A stretch of 64,000 nucleotides of DNA from Chitinophagaceae bacterium (GTDB taxonomy: Bacteria; Bacteroidota; Bacteroidia; Chitinophagales; Chitinophagaceae). Under the pieces are notes generated by a model. That model ran no database searches, was not told the origin of the DNA, and saw nothing but the letters and a program-made list of their open reading frames with translations. The position numbers and the translations under genes were made by a program. Where the stretch lies: contig JAIEMP010000010.1 of assembly GCA_019752045.1 (NCBI GenBank), positions 62,001 through 126,000 of the forward strand. The letters run 5' to 3'. Below, piece after piece: positions 43,453-52,214 of the stretch. Within the stretch, counting starts at the first letter, position 1; every line of letters begins with the position of its first letter.

Positions 43453-44439
43453 TTAACTGAATAAGCCGCCTTTACGTAAGTTTTTAGAACCTTCGCCTAT
43501 TTTAAAACCATTGTTATAAACTTCTACCTTGTATGCACCTTCTACAAATTTTGCACCCGGCTTCCACTCAATTGATACAGGTACACTTTTACCTGCAGAG
43601 AATGTAACGCTGGTCATTTTTGTAAATACTCTTTCACCTTCTTCTCTGGTTGTAAAACGGCCGCTGCCCAATGCTTCGTTGCTTACTACCTGACCGGTAG
43701 GATCTGTAATTACAACATACACATCTTTTGTACCTTCTTCACCAACACGGTTGTATACGGTAAAGTTTAAACGGATTTTATCTACACGCTTTGCAACATC
43801 TTTTTCTTTCTCTCTACCGTTACGGCGTTCGTCAATTGTAACAATATTAATGTTTGATGCATTTAACGTAGATGCTACATCCAGTTTTTCTTCAACAGCT
43901 TTCTTTTCTGTTGTCGTTTGATCGTACTGTACCTGTAAAGCTTCTTTTTGAGTAGTGATTTCCTGCTTCTCTGTTCTCAGTTGCAGGTTTTCGCCTTTCA
44001 GGGTTTCAATTTCTGTTACATAACCGGTGATCTTTCCGTTTAACTCATTAATTAAACGTTTTGCTTCTGCAAGATCAGCAGCGGATTTATTCTGCTTGTT
44101 TAATAAAGATTGAATACGTGATTTCAGATTCGAAACTTCAGAATTTTTTGTCTTTACCAGACTGTCCATGCTGGAGTTCATGGTGGTTAATTCATCCAAA
44201 CGTTGCAGAGCAGCATTGTACTCTGTTTGAATGGCTGTTTTGCTGCTGTCACTGGTGCTCAGTTGAGACTGCAATAACGTAGTAGCTTCTTTGGTTTTCG
44301 ACTTGTCCCAGATGATGTATCCCCATGTGCCAAGTAAAGCTGCGATTAACAGACCATAGATTAAACCACGGTTGTTGTTTTTTTGACTGGCAGGAGGAGT
44401 GTCCTGTGGAGTTGCTGAAGGATAATTTGAATAAGACAT
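43453..44439 (-). CDS. Single-pass membrane protein with long coiled coil
   Basis: 328 aa. Residues 1-23 are Pro/Gln/Asn-rich and cytoplasmic. One transmembrane helix follows (LIYGLLIAALLGTWGYIIW, about 26-44), then a coiled coil (about 50-190, heptad-like with LNGKITGYVTEIETLKGENLQLRTEKQEI). A C-terminal beta domain (about 215-328: KIRLNFTVYNRVGEEGTKDVYVVITDPTG) has an immunoglobulin-like look. Probably inner-membrane anchored with a periplasmic tail. Function unknown. Its start is only 38 bp from the divergent exonuclease start. Confidence 0.75.
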   Translation of the reverse strand: MSYSNYPSATPQDTPPASQKNNNRGLIYGLLIAALLGTWGYIIWDKSKTKEATTLLQSQLSTSDSSKTAIQTEYNAALQRLDELTTMNSSMDSLVKTKNSEVSNLKSRIQSLLNKQNKSAADLAEAKRLINELNGKITGYVTEIETLKGENLQLRTEKQEITTQKEALQVQYDQTTTEKKAVEEKLDVASTLNASNINIVTIDERRNGREKEKDVAKRVDKIRLNFTVYNRVGEEGTKDVYVVITDPTGQVVSNEALGSGRFTTREEGERVFTKMTSVTFSAGKSVPVSIEWKPGAKFVEGAYKVEVYNNGFKIGEGSKNLRKGGLFS

Positions 44440-44477
44440 AACGTTTGTTTTTAAATTTTAAATTTTTATTTTAGTGC

Positions 44478-45212
44478 ATGGCCGACCGTCAATTTTACAA
44501 ACCCGAACATCTCTTGGTACTCGACATTGAAACCGTACCGCAATATCCATCGTTTGAAGAACTCCCGGAACCATGGAATGTTCTCTGGGCAGACAAAATT
44601 TCCAAAACCATGCCAGAAAATTTTTCCGCTTCCGAAATGTATGAACAAAGGGCCGGAATTCAAGCTGAGTTTGGCAAAATTATTTGTATCAGCACCGGCT
44701 TTTTCTATTATGATAAAGGAGGAAGATTGTGTTTCCGAATAAAATCATATGCCCATCAGGACGAGAAACAATTGTTAGCCGCTTTTGCAGAAAAGCTGGA
44801 ACATTTTCATAAGTCGGTACCTGAATATCATTTTGCAGGTCATAATATTAAAGAGTTTGATATTCCTTATATCAGCAGACGAATGCTGGTGCATCAATTG
44901 CAATTGCCTTCCTGTATGCAGTTTAGTGGAAAGAAACCATGGGAAACAAACCTCATTGATACCATGCAGTTATGGAAGTTTGGAGATTATAAAAACTATA
45001 CTTCACTTAAATTACTGGCCGCATGTCTGGGTGTTGATACACCAAAGGATGATATTGACGGCAGCAAAGTAAAAGAAGTTTATTACAAAGAAAAAAATCT
45101 GCAGCGGATTGTTGATTATTGCCAGAAAGATGTAGTTGCGGTTGCTCAGATTTTTCTACGCTTTCAGCATTTACCTTTGCTGCCGGCAGAAAATATTTTT
45201 ATTGCTGAGTAG
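44478..45212 (+). CDS. Predicted 3'-5' exonuclease (PolB-like, DEDDy)
   Basis: 244 aa. Exo I motif LLVLDIETVP (D16, E18), Exo II motif HFAGHNIKEFDIPYISRRM, and Exo III motif IVDYCQKDVVAVAQIF with Tyr, so all four acidic residues of the DEDDy class are present. It matches the stand-alone PolB-like exonuclease family (DNA_pol_B_exo2). Likely acts on DNA or RNA 3' ends in repair or processing. It is 73 bp upstream of holA, with a palindromic repeat between. Confidence 0.83.
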   Translation: MADRQFYKPEHLLVLDIETVPQYPSFEELPEPWNVLWADKISKTMPENFSASEMYEQRAGIQAEFGKIICISTGFFYYDKGGRLCFRIKSYAHQDEKQLLAAFAEKLEHFHKSVPEYHFAGHNIKEFDIPYISRRMLVHQLQLPSCMQFSGKKPWETNLIDTMQLWKFGDYKNYTSLKLLAACLGVDTPKDDIDGSKVKEVYYKEKNLQRIVDYCQKDVVAVAQIFLRFQHLPLLPAENIFIAE

Positions 45213-45214
45213 AT

Positions 45215-45274
45215 AGGTATGCCATACCTGAACTTACACAGCCATTCTACTTTGCCATCAGGTATGGCATACCT
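45215..45274. repeat. Paired palindrome element (AGGTATGCCATACCT family), copy 2
   Basis: Perfect 17 bp inverted repeat: 45215-45231 and 45258-45274, spacer 26 bp. Same core as 13803-13863. It fills the gap between the exonuclease gene and holA. Confidence 0.75.
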
Positions 45275-45285
45275 TTACATACAAC

Positions 45286-46281
45286 ATGAATACAGAAAAA
45301 ATTTTAAACGACTGGAAGAAGAATAAATTCAAGCCCGTTTATTGGTTTGAAGGGGAAGAAGATTTTTATATTGATCAGTTGGTTGATGCTGCTGAACATA
45401 ACATTCTTACTGAAGCTGAAACAGGATTTAATCTTTCTGTGTTTTATGGCAAAGATGCTGTTTGGGCCGATGTGGTAAATGCCTGCATGCGTTACCCCAT
45501 GTTTGGCGAAAGACAGGTTGTTATTTTGAAAGAAGCCCAGCAAATGAAAGACCTCGACAAACTGGAGGGGTATATTGATAAGCCGCTTGCTTCAACCATA
45601 TTTGTTGTTGCGCATAAAGAAAAAAAAGTAGATGGCCGTAGTAAACTGGCCAAGCTTTTAAAAGAAAAAGGAGAAGTGCTTTCAACCAAAAAAATGTACG
45701 ACAACGAACTGCCTGCATGGACACAGGATTTTGTTGAAAGCAAAGGGTACCAACCCACACAAAAGGCCATTCATTTATTAGTTGATCATATCGGGAACGA
45801 TCTCAGCCGGATTGCAAATGAAATTGACAAGGTGATCTTAAATCTCGGCAATCGAAAAAATATTACGGAAGACGATATTGAAAACTTTGTAGGCATCAGT
45901 AAAGAATACAATGTGTTTGAACTGCAGAATGCTGTTGGAAAAAAGAACCTGGTGAAAGCATTACAGATTGTACAGTATTTTGAAAGTAATCCCAAAGCTG
46001 CACCTATTCAATTGGTACTGCCTTCTCTTTACAGTTATTTTTCCAAAGTGTTTATGCTCTTTGGTGCACAGGGCGATGATAAAGCAGTAGCTGCACAAAC
46101 AGGTATTAATGCATGGTTTATGAAAGACTATAAAGCCACCGCTTCTGTTTATGGTTTTGAAGGAGTACAATCCGCCTTACTTTTAATGCATCATTACAAC
46201 TTAAGAAGTGTTGGGGTTGGTGATGTTGGTACAGAAGATGCATCATTGCTCAAAGAAATGATTTATAAAATGATGATGTGA
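45286..46281 (+). CDS. holA: DNA polymerase III subunit delta
   Basis: 331 aa, normal length. Features: VYWFEGEEDFYIDQLVDAA (the delta equivalent of the Walker A region), MRYPMFGERQVVILKEAQQM, FVVAHKEKKVDGRSKLAKLL, and the lid region HIGNDLSRIANEIDKVIL with ISKEYNVFELQNAVG. Delta opens the sliding clamp as part of the clamp loader. It ends just before a tandem-repeat region. Confidence 0.9.
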   Translation: MNTEKILNDWKKNKFKPVYWFEGEEDFYIDQLVDAAEHNILTEAETGFNLSVFYGKDAVWADVVNACMRYPMFGERQVVILKEAQQMKDLDKLEGYIDKPLASTIFVVAHKEKKVDGRSKLAKLLKEKGEVLSTKKMYDNELPAWTQDFVESKGYQPTQKAIHLLVDHIGNDLSRIANEIDKVILNLGNRKNITEDDIENFVGISKEYNVFELQNAVGKKNLVKALQIVQYFESNPKAAPIQLVLPSLYSYFSKVFMLFGAQGDDKAVAAQTGINAWFMKDYKATASVYGFEGVQSALLLMHHYNLRSVGVGDVGTEDASLLKEMIYKMMM

Positions 46282-46305
46282 GGAAAGGTGAGTAGTGAAT
46301 AGTCA

Positions 46306-46356
46306 GTGGTGAGCGAAGTCGAGTGGTGAGCGAAGTCGAGTGGTGAGCGAAGTCGA
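46306..46356. repeat. 17 bp tandem repeat, three exact copies
   Basis: GTGGTGAGCGAAGTCGA at 46306-46322, 46323-46339 and 46340-46356. A related hairpin GAACATTGAGCGTAGTCGAAATGTTC-type follows at about 46368-46393. The unit core is the reverse complement of motifs inserted in thrC. Confidence 0.85.
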
Positions 46357-46431
46357 ACCACGGGAAAGAACATTGAGCGTAGTCGAAATGTTCGAGAATA
46401 TTATACAGTAACCCTTACACATACGTTTGCG

Positions 46432-46439
46432 CCAAATTG
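46432..46439 (+). promoter_or_regulatory. Candidate -7 box (TACGTTTG) of glmM
   Basis: Exact TAnnTTTG match followed by CGCC, as at the metK promoter; 76 bp upstream of the glmM ATG. No clear -33 TTG. Confidence 0.45.
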
Positions 46440-46515
46440 TTTACATCAGCACACAACCATTAACTTCGCATCGCAGATAAATCTGCATTCGCAAAACTAA
46501 AATCTTCAATCGGTC

Positions 46516-47886
46516 ATGGCTTTAATGAAATCAATCTCTGGCATTCGGGGTACAATTGGTGGTAAACCCGGCGATAATTTAACTCCTGTTGATATTGTAA
46601 AATTTACAGCAGCATACGGAACCATTCTCGGTAAAGGAAAAAAAGTAATTGTGGGCAGAGATGGCCGGATGAGCGGAGAAATGGTTCGGAGCTTAGTAGT
46701 AAATACATTGGTTGGTATGGGACTGCATGTTATTGATCTTGGCTTAAGCACAACACCTACCGTTGAAATGGCCGTGAAGTTTGAAGGTGCTGATGGTGGA
46801 ATAATTTTAACCGCATCACACAATCCCAAACAATGGAATGCATTAAAACTGTTGAATGAAAAAGGAGAGTTCATCAGTGCAGAACTGGGCGAACAAATGC
46901 TTGCAATAGCAGATAAAGAAGCATTTGATTTTGCAGGTGTAGATGAACTTGGTACATACTCGTATGATGATACCTTACTGCAAACACATATTGATGCAAT
47001 CCTTGTTCATCCGTTGGTGAATAAAAATGTAATTGCTGAAAAGAAATTTAAAGTGGTGGTTGATGCAATTAACAGCTCAGGCGCAGAAGCCGTTCCTGCT
47101 TTGTTACTTGCGTTGGGAGTAACAGATATAACAGTGCTGAATGCTGACATGCACGGCAACTTTGCTCACAACCCGGAGCCATTGGCAGAAAACCTGGTTG
47201 AACTTTGCAATGCTGTCATCAACCAAAAAGCAGATATGGGCATTGCTGTTGATCCTGATGTGGATCGCTTATGTTTTGTTAGTAACGATGGCAGTTTGTT
47301 TGGCGAAGAATATACATTGGTTGCTGTTGCAGATTATATTCTCACACATCAAAAAGGAAATACGGTTTCCAATCTTTCATCTACCAGAGCATTGCGGGAT
47401 GTAACGGAAAAACATGGTGGCGAATATTTTGCAAGCGCAGTAGGAGAGGTGAATGTAGTGAAGATGATGAAAGAAGTAAATGCTGTTATTGGTGGTGAAG
47501 GCAACGGTGGAATCATTGATCCGCATTTGCATTATGGAAGAGATGCACTCATCGGTATTGCTTTGTTCTTAACTCATCTTGCACAATCCGGGATGTCATC
47601 AGCAGAGTTACGAAAAACTTACCCTGATTATTTTATGAGCAAGCAAAAAATTGATCTGCCCAAAGGAACCGATGTAAAAGCGATTCTTGAAAAAGTTCAA
47701 TTACAATATGCTGCACAACCTGTAAATACAGTTGATGGTGTAAAAATTGAATTTGATAAAAGCTGGGTGCATTTGCGCAGCAGCAATACAGAACCCATCA
47801 TTCGGGTTTATTCAGAAGCTTCGACTATTGAAAAAGCAGATGCATTGGCTACTGAGGTAATGAATACAATTAAAAGCCTGATGTAA
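46516..47886 (+). CDS. glmM: Phosphoglucosamine mutase
   Basis: 456 aa. Alpha-D-phosphohexomutase with SGIRGTIGG at the N-terminus, the phosphoserine loop TASHNPKQWNALK (S101), the metal loop DPDVDRL, the sugar loop GGEGNGGIIDPHLHYGRDA and the phosphate-binding RSSNTEPIIRVYSEA. The GIRGTIGG form and length are typical of the Bacteroidetes enzyme annotated as GlmM. It converts GlcN-6-P to GlcN-1-P for UDP-GlcNAc synthesis. A phosphomannomutase or phosphoglucomutase role cannot be fully excluded. Confidence 0.85.
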   Translation: MALMKSISGIRGTIGGKPGDNLTPVDIVKFTAAYGTILGKGKKVIVGRDGRMSGEMVRSLVVNTLVGMGLHVIDLGLSTTPTVEMAVKFEGADGGIILTASHNPKQWNALKLLNEKGEFISAELGEQMLAIADKEAFDFAGVDELGTYSYDDTLLQTHIDAILVHPLVNKNVIAEKKFKVVVDAINSSGAEAVPALLLALGVTDITVLNADMHGNFAHNPEPLAENLVELCNAVINQKADMGIAVDPDVDRLCFVSNDGSLFGEEYTLVAVADYILTHQKGNTVSNLSSTRALRDVTEKHGGEYFASAVGEVNVVKMMKEVNAVIGGEGNGGIIDPHLHYGRDALIGIALFLTHLAQSGMSSAELRKTYPDYFMSKQKIDLPKGTDVKAILEKVQLQYAAQPVNTVDGVKIEFDKSWVHLRSSNTEPIIRVYSEASTIEKADALATEVMNTIKSLM

Positions 47887-47926
47887 GGTTGTGATGACTC
47901 ACACTTTTCTTAAAAAATTATTTGGC

Positions 47927-48217
47927 GCAGAGAACAGGAGATAAAGAGGTCAACGCAGAGAATCTCTGCGCAAACTCTGCTTCTCATTTTTCTGTGCCAA
48001 GCTTCCACAGAATTTTACTCTCTTTAATTTTTACGCTGAGAACAAGAGGTAAGGAGATAAACGCAGAGAATCTCTGCGCTAACTCTGCTTCTCCTTTCTC
48101 TGCGCCAAGCTTCCACAGAATTTTACTCTCTTTAATTTTTATGCTGAGAACAAGAGGTAAGGAGATAAACGCAGAGAATCTCTGCGCTAACTCTGCTTCT
48201 CCTTTCTCTGCGCCGAA
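47927..48217. repeat. 108 bp tandem repeat, about 2.7 copies
   Basis: The inner palindrome CGCAGAGAATCTCTGCG recurs at 47954, 48062 and 48170 with a period of exactly 108 bp. Copies 2 and 3 are nearly identical (one base seen different, ACGCTGAG vs ATGCTGAG); copy 1 is more diverged. Because 108 is a multiple of 3, long ORFs stay open on both strands, but I read this as repeat rather than gene. It fills most of the ~400 bp gap between glmM and the cysteine desulfurase. Confidence 0.88.
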
Positions 48218-48286
48218 AAAAGACAAACAACTGCTACCTCAAACAACTTCAACAACTCCTTATCTTTACAGCCTTATTTTTTCAGC

Positions 48287-49414
48287 ATGACTCGTATTTA
48301 TTTTGATAACGCCGCTACTACTGCCATTGATCCACAGGTGCTGGATGCCATGCTTCCTTATCTGCAGAATAATTTCGGCAACCCATCCTCCATCTATTCT
48401 TATGGAAGAGAAACCAGGTTGGCCATTGAAAATGCACGCAAAACAGTTGCAAAAATTCTCAATGCACATCCTGCAGAAATTTTCTTTACAAGCGGCGGCA
48501 CAGAAAGTTCAAATACTGCCATCACTGCATCTGTTCGTGATCTGGGATGTAAACATATCATTACATCATCCATTGAACACCATGCAACATTGCATACAGT
48601 TGAATATCTCAACAACAGAGACGAAGCCAGGGTAAGTTATGTACAGGTATTACCTAACGGTCATATTGATTTGCAACATCTGGAAGAATTACTTGCTGCC
48701 GCTCCTGAAAAAACACTGGTCACGTTAATGCACGCTAACAATGAAATTGGAAATATTACTGATCTGTTTGCTGTAGGTAACCTCTGTAAAATGTACAGTG
48801 CCATTTTTCATTCAGACACCGTGCAGACGGTGGGGCATTTTCCGTTTGACCTGCGCAATACTCCTGTGCATTTTATTACAGGATCAGCACATAAATTCCA
48901 CGGACCAAAAGGAGCGGGGTTGTTATACATCAACGAAAACGTACACATCAAACCATACATCCATGGTGGCGGACAAGAACGTAACATGCGGGCGGGAACT
49001 GAAAATGTGTATGGTATAGTTGGTTTTGCCAAGGCATTAGAACTGGCAACTGAAAAATATGAAGAAGAAAGCAATTCCATTAAAGCACTCAAATATTATT
49101 TAATTGAACAGCTCAAAAAAAATATTAAAGGTCTCAGCTTTAATGGCGATCCGATGGGCTTCAGCAATTACACGGTGTTGAATGTAAGCTTTCCCAAATC
49201 AGAAAAAACAGAAATGCTGTTGTTTAATCTGGATATGCTGGGTATTTGTGCATCGGGTGGAAGTGCCTGCACAAGCGGCGCACAACAGGGTTCACATGTA
49301 ATCCGTGCCATTAACAGCAACCCTAATCAAATACCTGTACGGTTTTCGTTCAGCAAGTACAACACAAAAGAAGAAGCCGATATACTGGTGGAGAAACTGA
49401 AAGAAGTGATGTAA
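48287..49414 (+). CDS. Cysteine desulfurase (IscS/NifS family)
   Basis: 375 aa, class V PLP aminotransferase fold. N-terminal YFDNAATTAIDPQVL; FTSGGTESSNTAI; SIEHHATLHTVEYL; PLP lysine in TGSAHKFHGPKGAG (K203); RAGTENVYGIVGFAKAL; active-site Cys in ASGGSACTSGAQQGSHV (C328). It removes sulfur from cysteine for Fe-S clusters or tRNA thiolation. No isc or suf partner genes are adjacent. A TATCTTTA box at 48261 may be its -7 element. Confidence 0.9.
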   Translation: MTRIYFDNAATTAIDPQVLDAMLPYLQNNFGNPSSIYSYGRETRLAIENARKTVAKILNAHPAEIFFTSGGTESSNTAITASVRDLGCKHIITSSIEHHATLHTVEYLNNRDEARVSYVQVLPNGHIDLQHLEELLAAAPEKTLVTLMHANNEIGNITDLFAVGNLCKMYSAIFHSDTVQTVGHFPFDLRNTPVHFITGSAHKFHGPKGAGLLYINENVHIKPYIHGGGQERNMRAGTENVYGIVGFAKALELATEKYEEESNSIKALKYYLIEQLKKNIKGLSFNGDPMGFSNYTVLNVSFPKSEKTEMLLFNLDMLGICASGGSACTSGAQQGSHVIRAINSNPNQIPVRFSFSKYNTKEEADILVEKLKEVM

Positions 49415-50041
49415 TTACTGCAGTACGATTTGTTTTTGAATCATCCCCTGCGTAGTTCGCATTTGTAAAATATAAGTACCTCTTTGCAATGTGGCGGTTT
49501 TAAATGGAAGAGTAAATTCTCCCGGTTGCACATTCATATCAATAACCTGCTGTACAATCCTTCCCTGCATATCATATATTGTCATCAGTATACGTCCGGC
49601 TTTCTTTACACTCACATTCAACCACGCATCTGCAACAACCGGATTTGGATACACTGTAAAATTAAATTCACGAAGTCTGTTTTCAGAAATCCCTGCAATG
49701 ACATTTACATTAATACGGCCTTTCATTCCACTGGCTACATGATTACCGCAAACAAAAAAAATAGATGTGCCTGCCATTGAAGCTTCAACTGTAAAAGTGT
49801 AGGTTGAGGTTTCATTAAAGCCGCCGGGTAAGGGCGTATTGCCATTTGCATTCCATGTTGTTTGTGACACCTGTACAAGCGGATGAAACGGTTCTGACTG
49901 AATGATAATCACATCTCCAACATTTACAGTAACAAGATCAGGGCTGTAAGAAAAACCAACGATGTTGATGTTGATGGTAGCCGCAGTAACAGAAGTAACG
50001 AACAGGCAAACACTCAGGCAAAAAAGTAAAATTCGTTTCAT
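49415..50041 (-). CDS. Secreted cupredoxin-like protein with T9SS sorting domain
   Basis: 208 aa. Signal peptide (MKRILLFCLSVCLFVTSVTA). Residues 22-115 form a plastocyanin-like domain with a complete set of candidate type 1 copper ligands: H53 (PFHPLV), C98 and H101 (FVCGNHVASGM) and M106. Residues 128-208 (FTVYPNPVVADAWLNV ... LQRGTYILQMRTTQGMIQKQIVLQ) are a type A C-terminal sorting domain, so the protein should cross the outer membrane by the type IX system. Possible role in electron transfer or copper binding at the cell surface. Its end is adjacent to the convergent cysteine desulfurase. Confidence 0.85.
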   Translation of the reverse strand: MKRILLFCLSVCLFVTSVTAATININIVGFSYSPDLVTVNVGDVIIIQSEPFHPLVQVSQTTWNANGNTPLPGGFNETSTYTFTVEASMAGTSIFFVCGNHVASGMKGRINVNVIAGISENRLREFNFTVYPNPVVADAWLNVSVKKAGRILMTIYDMQGRIVQQVIDMNVQPGEFTLPFKTATLQRGTYILQMRTTQGMIQKQIVLQ

Positions 50042-50166
50042 ACTTGCAGTTTAGATTCTTTAAGTTAATTCATTTCACATCCGGACGGGAAATTTTTTTG
50101 TTTCAGTTGGAAAATTTAATGTCTGAACCGGAAAAAGTCAATAATTTCCATTTTTAAATTACGATT

Positions 50167-51525
50167 ATGATCACCAGACAATTTATCCTATCTGCCATTG
50201 CTTTTTGTACGTTGTTCAGTTCATGTAAGCTGATGCCCAAAAAAGAATCAACAGCAGCAACTGTTTCCTCTTTTCCGGATTACGTAAAACAATCAAATAT
50301 TTATGAGGTGAACGTAAGGCAGTATTCTGCAGAGGGTACATTTAAAGCTTTTGGTGAATCATTGCCGAGACTGAAAGAAATGGGTGTGGAGATTCTCTGG
50401 TTTATGCCCATCACACCCATCAGTAAAGTTGATCGCAAAGGTGTGTTAGGAAGTTATTATGCTGTAGCCGATTATACAGCGGTGAATCCGGAGTTTGGAA
50501 CAATGGAAGACTGGAAAGCGTTGGTGGAAAAAGCACACGGTCTGGGTTTGAAAGTAATCACCGATTGGGTTGCCAACCATACCGGTGCAGATAACCGCTG
50601 GATGCAAAGTAATCCTGATTTTTTTCTGAAAAATAAAGACGGTCAATTTGCTTTTGCATTTGACTGGAGTGATACAAGAGATCTCAACTACTGGAATCCG
50701 GTATTGCACGACAGTATGATCAATGCCATGAAATTCTGGGTAACAGAAACCAAGATTGATGGCTTCCGTTGCGATGTAGCTGCAGAAGTGCCACGCAGTT
50801 TCTGGCAGCGTTGCATAACAGAACTTAAAAATGTAAAACCTGATATTTTTATGTTGGCCGAAGGGGATGTTGCATGGTTACACGATGCAGGCTTTCATGC
50901 AAGCTATGGCTGGGATGGTTTTGCTAAAATGAAAAAAGTGGCCAAAGGCGAAGCAAGTGCAAAAGTGCTGGATACGGTGATCCGTCATTTAGAAGAAACG
51001 TATTCGCCCAACTATATTAAAATGTATTTCACCAGCAATCATGATGAAAACAGCTGGAACAAAGCCGACTATGAAACCATGCCCGGCGAAGTGCATGCAC
51101 CGTTTGCTGTGTTAACACAAACATGGAAAAATACATTGCCGCTGATCTATAGCGGACAGGAAGAACCATTCCTCGATTCCATTTCATTTTTTTATAAAGA
51201 CACGATTTCGTTTGGTAAATTTCAGCGTGCTCCTTTTTATAAAACATTACTGGCGTTGCGAAAGAGTACTCCGGCTTTAGCAGTTGATGCTGCATATACC
51301 AAACTCCAGTCAAGTAATGATGATGCGGTGTTTGCATACACAAGAGAAAAAGAAGGGAAGAAAATATTGGTGATCCTTAATCTTTCAAACAAACCACAAA
51401 CGGTAACCATCAATGGAAAAATTGCAGGAGAAATGGAAAATGTATTTGCAGGCAAGAAAGAAATGTTGAACGACGGACAAAATTTTACATTAGCACCGTG
51501 GGGGTATTTAGTTTACACAAAGTAA
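50167..51525 (+). CDS. Alpha-amylase family (GH13) lipoprotein
   Basis: 452 aa. Lipoprotein signal ending in LFSSC (lipid on Cys). GH13 regions: DWVANHTG (I), GFRCDVAAEV with nucleophile D203 (II), LAEGD with acid E232 (III), and FTSNHDE with D293 (IV), then a beta-sandwich C-domain (VILNLSNKPQTVTING). It should hydrolyse or transglycosylate alpha-glucans at the outer membrane or in the periplasm. There is no SusCD pair next to it, so it is not part of a polysaccharide utilisation locus in this window. Confidence 0.9.
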   Translation: MITRQFILSAIAFCTLFSSCKLMPKKESTAATVSSFPDYVKQSNIYEVNVRQYSAEGTFKAFGESLPRLKEMGVEILWFMPITPISKVDRKGVLGSYYAVADYTAVNPEFGTMEDWKALVEKAHGLGLKVITDWVANHTGADNRWMQSNPDFFLKNKDGQFAFAFDWSDTRDLNYWNPVLHDSMINAMKFWVTETKIDGFRCDVAAEVPRSFWQRCITELKNVKPDIFMLAEGDVAWLHDAGFHASYGWDGFAKMKKVAKGEASAKVLDTVIRHLEETYSPNYIKMYFTSNHDENSWNKADYETMPGEVHAPFAVLTQTWKNTLPLIYSGQEEPFLDSISFFYKDTISFGKFQRAPFYKTLLALRKSTPALAVDAAYTKLQSSNDDAVFAYTREKEGKKILVILNLSNKPQTVTINGKIAGEMENVFAGKKEMLNDGQNFTLAPWGYLVYTK

Positions 51526-51589
51526 AGTTGTTCAATCGTTTTTTGAATTTAGCAAGATTGATGATCCTTATAAAAGTATATTGAAGTAT

Positions 51590-52204
51590 ATGCGAAAAAA
51601 ACTGTTGCTTAACCTCATCTTTCTCCTGTTTTTACTAACTGCAGGTGCAAAAGATCTTGATGGAATCATTATTAAAGGCAAAGACAGCATCAAAGTAACG
51701 TTCAGAGTGCCGGTAGGTTTACTGTCAGGTGAGCCGTTGTATGAAAAAATACAACACAAGATTGATTACTATGATGCAGCAGGTAAACGGAAAAAACTGA
51801 AATCAGATGATGCAGATGAAATTCAATTCAGTTTCAATGGCCAAACTATCAGGATGTTATCGAGGGTAAACTCACTCGCTTTAGGTAACCTCTTTTCATC
51901 ATCAACAAATATTTTTCTAAAACTTGAAATCAACGGGCCTGTAAAATTGTTTAAATACTATTTCACAGCGGCCAGGCCAGGTGTGGGTGTGGGAATGGGA
52001 GGTGGCACATATACAGAAGTTTCTTCTGTACTGCAAAAAGGAAACGGAACTTTAATCATGCCGGCGGGATTTGGTATGAAAAAACAAATGATGGACTATT
52101 TCTCAGACTGTAAAGCTCTTGTTGAAAAAATAGATTCAAAAGAGTTTCGCATGAAGGAATTAGAGGACATGGTGAACTATTACAATTTAGAATGCAGTAA
52201 GTAA
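51590..52204 (+). CDS. Secreted hypothetical protein, 204 aa
   Basis: ATG at 51590 begins a signal peptide (MRKKLLLNLIFLLFLLTAGAK). The mature part has DGIIIKGKDSIKVTFRVPVG, KIDYYDAAGKRKKLKSDDADEIQFSFNG, a Gly-rich loop PGVGVGMGGGTYTE and a C-terminal helix CKALVEKIDSKEFRMKELEDMVNYYN. No recognised family. Probably periplasmic. Convergent with the TDO gene, whose stop is 10 bp away, with no clear terminator between. Confidence 0.72.
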   Translation: MRKKLLLNLIFLLFLLTAGAKDLDGIIIKGKDSIKVTFRVPVGLLSGEPLYEKIQHKIDYYDAAGKRKKLKSDDADEIQFSFNGQTIRMLSRVNSLALGNLFSSSTNIFLKLEINGPVKLFKYYFTAARPGVGVGMGGGTYTEVSSVLQKGNGTLIMPAGFGMKKQMMDYFSDCKALVEKIDSKEFRMKELEDMVNYYNLECSK

Positions 52205-52214
52205 AAACTCTGGC

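Noticed and set aside
47927-48217. Possible CRISPR array
   Set aside because: Units are contiguous 108 bp repeats without unique spacers, and there are no cas genes.
47922-48290. ORF of 122 codons on the plus strand (and 80 codons on the minus strand) over the 108 bp tandem repeat
   Set aside because: Open frames on both strands follow from a repeat period divisible by 3; no start context, domain or signal supports a protein.
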